Assembly: GCA_964640325.1 (NCBI GenBank)
Contig: CAZXID010000021.1
Location: 1 to 33,443, forward strand
DNA: 33,443 nucleotides
Direction of reading: 5' to 3'
DNA from: DAOQAU01 sp964640325
GTDB lineage: Bacteria > Cyanobacteriota > Vampirovibrionia > Gastranaerophilales > Gastranaerophilaceae
Numbering within the stretch: the first letter of the stretch is position 1; each line of letters opens with the position of its first letter. Both the position numbers and the translations under genes were made by a program. Below the pieces are notes generated by a model. The model searched no databases and was not told where the DNA came from. It saw only the letters and a program-made list of their open reading frames with translations. This document shows, in pieces, positions 31,850-33,443 of the stretch.

Positions 31850-31866
31850 TTGTTGTAAATAATCGT
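31815..31866 (-). pseudogene. 3' remnant of a GT2 glycosyltransferase gene
   Basis: Read on the minus strand, the bases before the TGA at 31817-31815 encode LFTTNKLLKNLKLIR and stop. The intact 3' end at 32762 encodes LFNEDKLLKNLKFTR and stop. The frame breaks just upstream with a TGA, and similarity fades by about 31870. This is the scrap of a second copy of that gene. The rest of the gap (31867-31944) holds nothing else I can identify. Confidence 0.65.
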
Positions 31867-31944
31867 CATCAATTTTGTTATAAATTATAACGGTTCTTTT
31901 ATTTTCAATAAAGCTTATATGTCTGCCCTGTTTTTATTTTAACT

Positions 31945-32703
31945 TTAAGTCATAAAATAATAATTATCATTAAAGTAACTTGCTATTTGCGGAATTAAAC
32001 TAAAATCTTTTAATTCAAAAACTTTGGTTTTGTAGTTTTTGATATTTTTATCCTTTTTTATAATTGAAATGCAATCCAAATAAATATTACGGTTGGACCA
32101 TGGAATTAATTCTTGTTGAATACAATTCAAACCGTTATTTTTACACAATTCCTGAATATAAGAATAATCAACTTCAGGAGATCTCCAGTGAGTATGAATG
32201 TTATTTAAATTAAAATTAGTATCTTTAGTGTACATTGCTAAATTAGAATGGTGTATAAATGCATATCCACCTTCTTTGAGTTTTTTGGCGAATTCAAAAA
32301 TGTAAGGCTCCATAGCATCTTTATCTGCATGCACAAGTGAATCAAATGAAAATATTAAATCCAGCGAATCATTTTTTGCCATGTGGAGAGATTTACCGTT
32401 ATTTAAATAAAAACGCATATTTTTTTGGGATTTAAATTTTTCTTTACAGACATTTATACATTTTTCCGCCAAATCAACTCCAATATATTTATTTGCAAAA
32501 GTACTAAGATATTTAGACCAACGGCCAAAGCCGGGTGCAATTTCTAAAATATTTCCCTTTTTTAAAAAATAACTAATTCTTGGATATAAGAAAAAATACC
32601 ATTGCAAGTCCGCAGATTTAAAAGCTTTTGACCATTCATTGCCTGCATCTTTCCATTCATATTTTTCGTTCCATACCATTTTGTTAGTATCAATATTAGG
32701 CAT
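31945..32703 (-). CDS. class I SAM-dependent methyltransferase
   Basis: The protein has 252 residues; AAGGAG precedes the ATG at good spacing. The SAM-binding glycine motif is ILEIAPGFGRWSKYL (52-66), with the acidic residue of motif II in YIGVDLAEKC (D77). SLDLIFSFDSLVHAD (113-127) and LKEGGYAFIHHSN are the following strands. Its place among surface-glycan genes suggests methylation of a sugar or cap residue, but the substrate is not visible. It lies between the truncated GT2 gene and the GT2 scrap plus the DUF4422-GT8 genes, all on the minus strand. Confidence 0.85.
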   Translation of the reverse strand: MPNIDTNKMVWNEKYEWKDAGNEWSKAFKSADLQWYFFLYPRISYFLKKGNILEIAPGFGRWSKYLSTFANKYIGVDLAEKCINVCKEKFKSQKNMRFYLNNGKSLHMAKNDSLDLIFSFDSLVHADKDAMEPYIFEFAKKLKEGGYAFIHHSNLAMYTKDTNFNLNNIHTHWRSPEVDYSYIQELCKNNGLNCIQQELIPWSNRNIYLDCISIIKKDKNIKNYKTKVFELKDFSLIPQIASYFNDNYYFMT

Positions 32704-32761
32704 TATTTATCTCCTTATTCAATTCTTTATTTGCTAAACATTTTTATTGAGTTTATTTATA

Positions 32762-33385
32762 TCATCTGGTAAATTTTAAATTTTTTAATAATTTATCTTC
32801 ATTAAATAAAGCATTATTTTTAATTACCATAAGGTTATGGAAATTATTTATAGAATAATCACAATATTCTAATTTGTAGAAATAATCTTCAGGATAATCA
32901 TATAATCCCAGTTTTTTGTACATACGGTAAAGTTTTGAATAAATTTTCTTCTCTGATTCTATTGGCAGCGTTCTAAAATGCCATAGAGAAAATACTAAAA
33001 CAAAATTCAAATAGCTTTGTTTAACTTCTTCATATATCCCCATTTGTAAAAGCTCCTTTTGTATTTCAAGTAAAGCATTAATAAAACAAGATGGGGATTT
33101 CATTCTGGTCTCGGACAAAGAAGTTTGAGTATTTTGTCTGTGCGAAATAAGTGCTTCATTAATAATGATTATTCTATTTGCCTTAACAAGTGATAAATAT
33201 ACGAATAAAACATCATTACTGCTTCTTAAATTTTGGAAATATAATTTATTTGTTTTTACAAAAGATGTTTTATATAGCTTATCCCATGCCCATCCGACTG
33301 TAAAATTAAAAATATAATACAATTCGCATTTTAAAAAAAGAAAAAAATAAAATAAAAACAAGAAGTATATTAAATGAAAAAATGA
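32762..33385 (-). pseudogene. GT2-family glycosyltransferase, N-terminally truncated
   Basis: The open frame ends at 32762 and has an in-frame stop at 33388-33386, leaving about 200 residues. What remains is the C-terminal part of a GT2 enzyme: TVGWAWDKLYKTSFV, LYFQNLRSSNDVLFVYLSLV, and LISHRQNTQTSLSETR, as found after the catalytic centre in glycan-cluster transferases. The N-terminal nucleotide-binding part and DxD motif (about 200 residues) are absent. The sequence before the conserved part is a homopolymer-rich T/A run translating as FLFYFFLFL. Bases 33389-33443 have stops in all frames on this strand. It is either a degraded gene or one broken by frameshift in the A-runs near 33331-33360. 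Confidence 0.7.
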
Positions 33386-33443
33386 TTAAATTCGCAAATT
33401 AAACGCCGAAAACCTACCATCTAAACAAACTTAAACACTATTA

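Overview
This AT-rich window reads as ordinary chromosome from a diderm (LPS-exporting) bacterium. My best guess is a non-photosynthetic cyanobacterial relative (Vampirovibrionia/Melainabacteria, Gastranaerophilales-like). The guess rests on the gene style: many TPR proteins, LptC/LptA, DUF4422-GT8 fusions, a histidine kinase with a receiver domain at its N-terminus, and long secretome-like proteins with low-complexity N-termini. No rRNA, tRNA, CRISPR array, transposase or prophage gene is visible.

Layout. 1-2970: a small tail-anchored protein, a possible papain-like cysteine peptidase, and a stand-alone OLD-like TOPRIM protein. 2966-6948 (minus): four genes with overlapping or touching ends, namely exported TPR, membrane-anchored metallophosphoesterase, MBL-fold hydrolase and a second exported TPR. 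7005-8419: a ZIP metal transporter and a DUF2023 protein around a GC-rich repeat hairpin. 8507-12407 (minus): topA-aroE-hisF. 12543-13229: an M15 carboxypeptidase. 13230-16634 (minus): lptC-lptA-TPR-dprA. 16635-16939: a gene-free stretch with heptamer repeats and a candidate small RNA. 16940-18893: YhcH, GIY-YIG and an unknown exported protein. 18912-22197: signalling, with a REC-PAS histidine kinase, a NarL-type regulator and a diguanylate cyclase with an altered signature. 22268-24578: YihY, NrnA and a DciA-like DUF721 protein, with a palindromic repeat between the last two. 24798-26217: a LysM/L,D-transpeptidase with an internal 24-bp minisatellite, and a 62-aa protein. 26345-27963: thiL-ispD. 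27996-33385 (minus): a surface-glycan region with two tandem DUF4422-GT8 proteins, a methyltransferase, a truncated GT2 glycosyltransferase and the 3' scrap of another GT2 copy.

How the genes relate. Envelope building is the main theme: LPS transport, peptidoglycan carboxypeptidase and L,D-transpeptidase, and surface-glycan transferases. Two-component and c-di-GMP-type signalling sits alongside housekeeping biosynthesis (histidine, shikimate, thiamine, isoprenoid) and DNA maintenance or uptake (TopA, DprA, DciA-like).

No complete new defence or mobile system is visible. The most unusual signals are as follows. Five genes have a -10 box (extended in four of them) 6-7 nt before the start codon and no Shine-Dalgarno, which suggests leaderless mRNAs. 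A palindromic repeat sits in frame inside thiL, and two sibling copies with compensating stem changes lie upstream of nrnA. There is a structured RNA candidate at 16844-16936. Three wall- or peptidase-type enzymes lack Sec signals. A 50-nt duplicated 3' end in the glycan locus records the loss of a glycosyltransferase copy.
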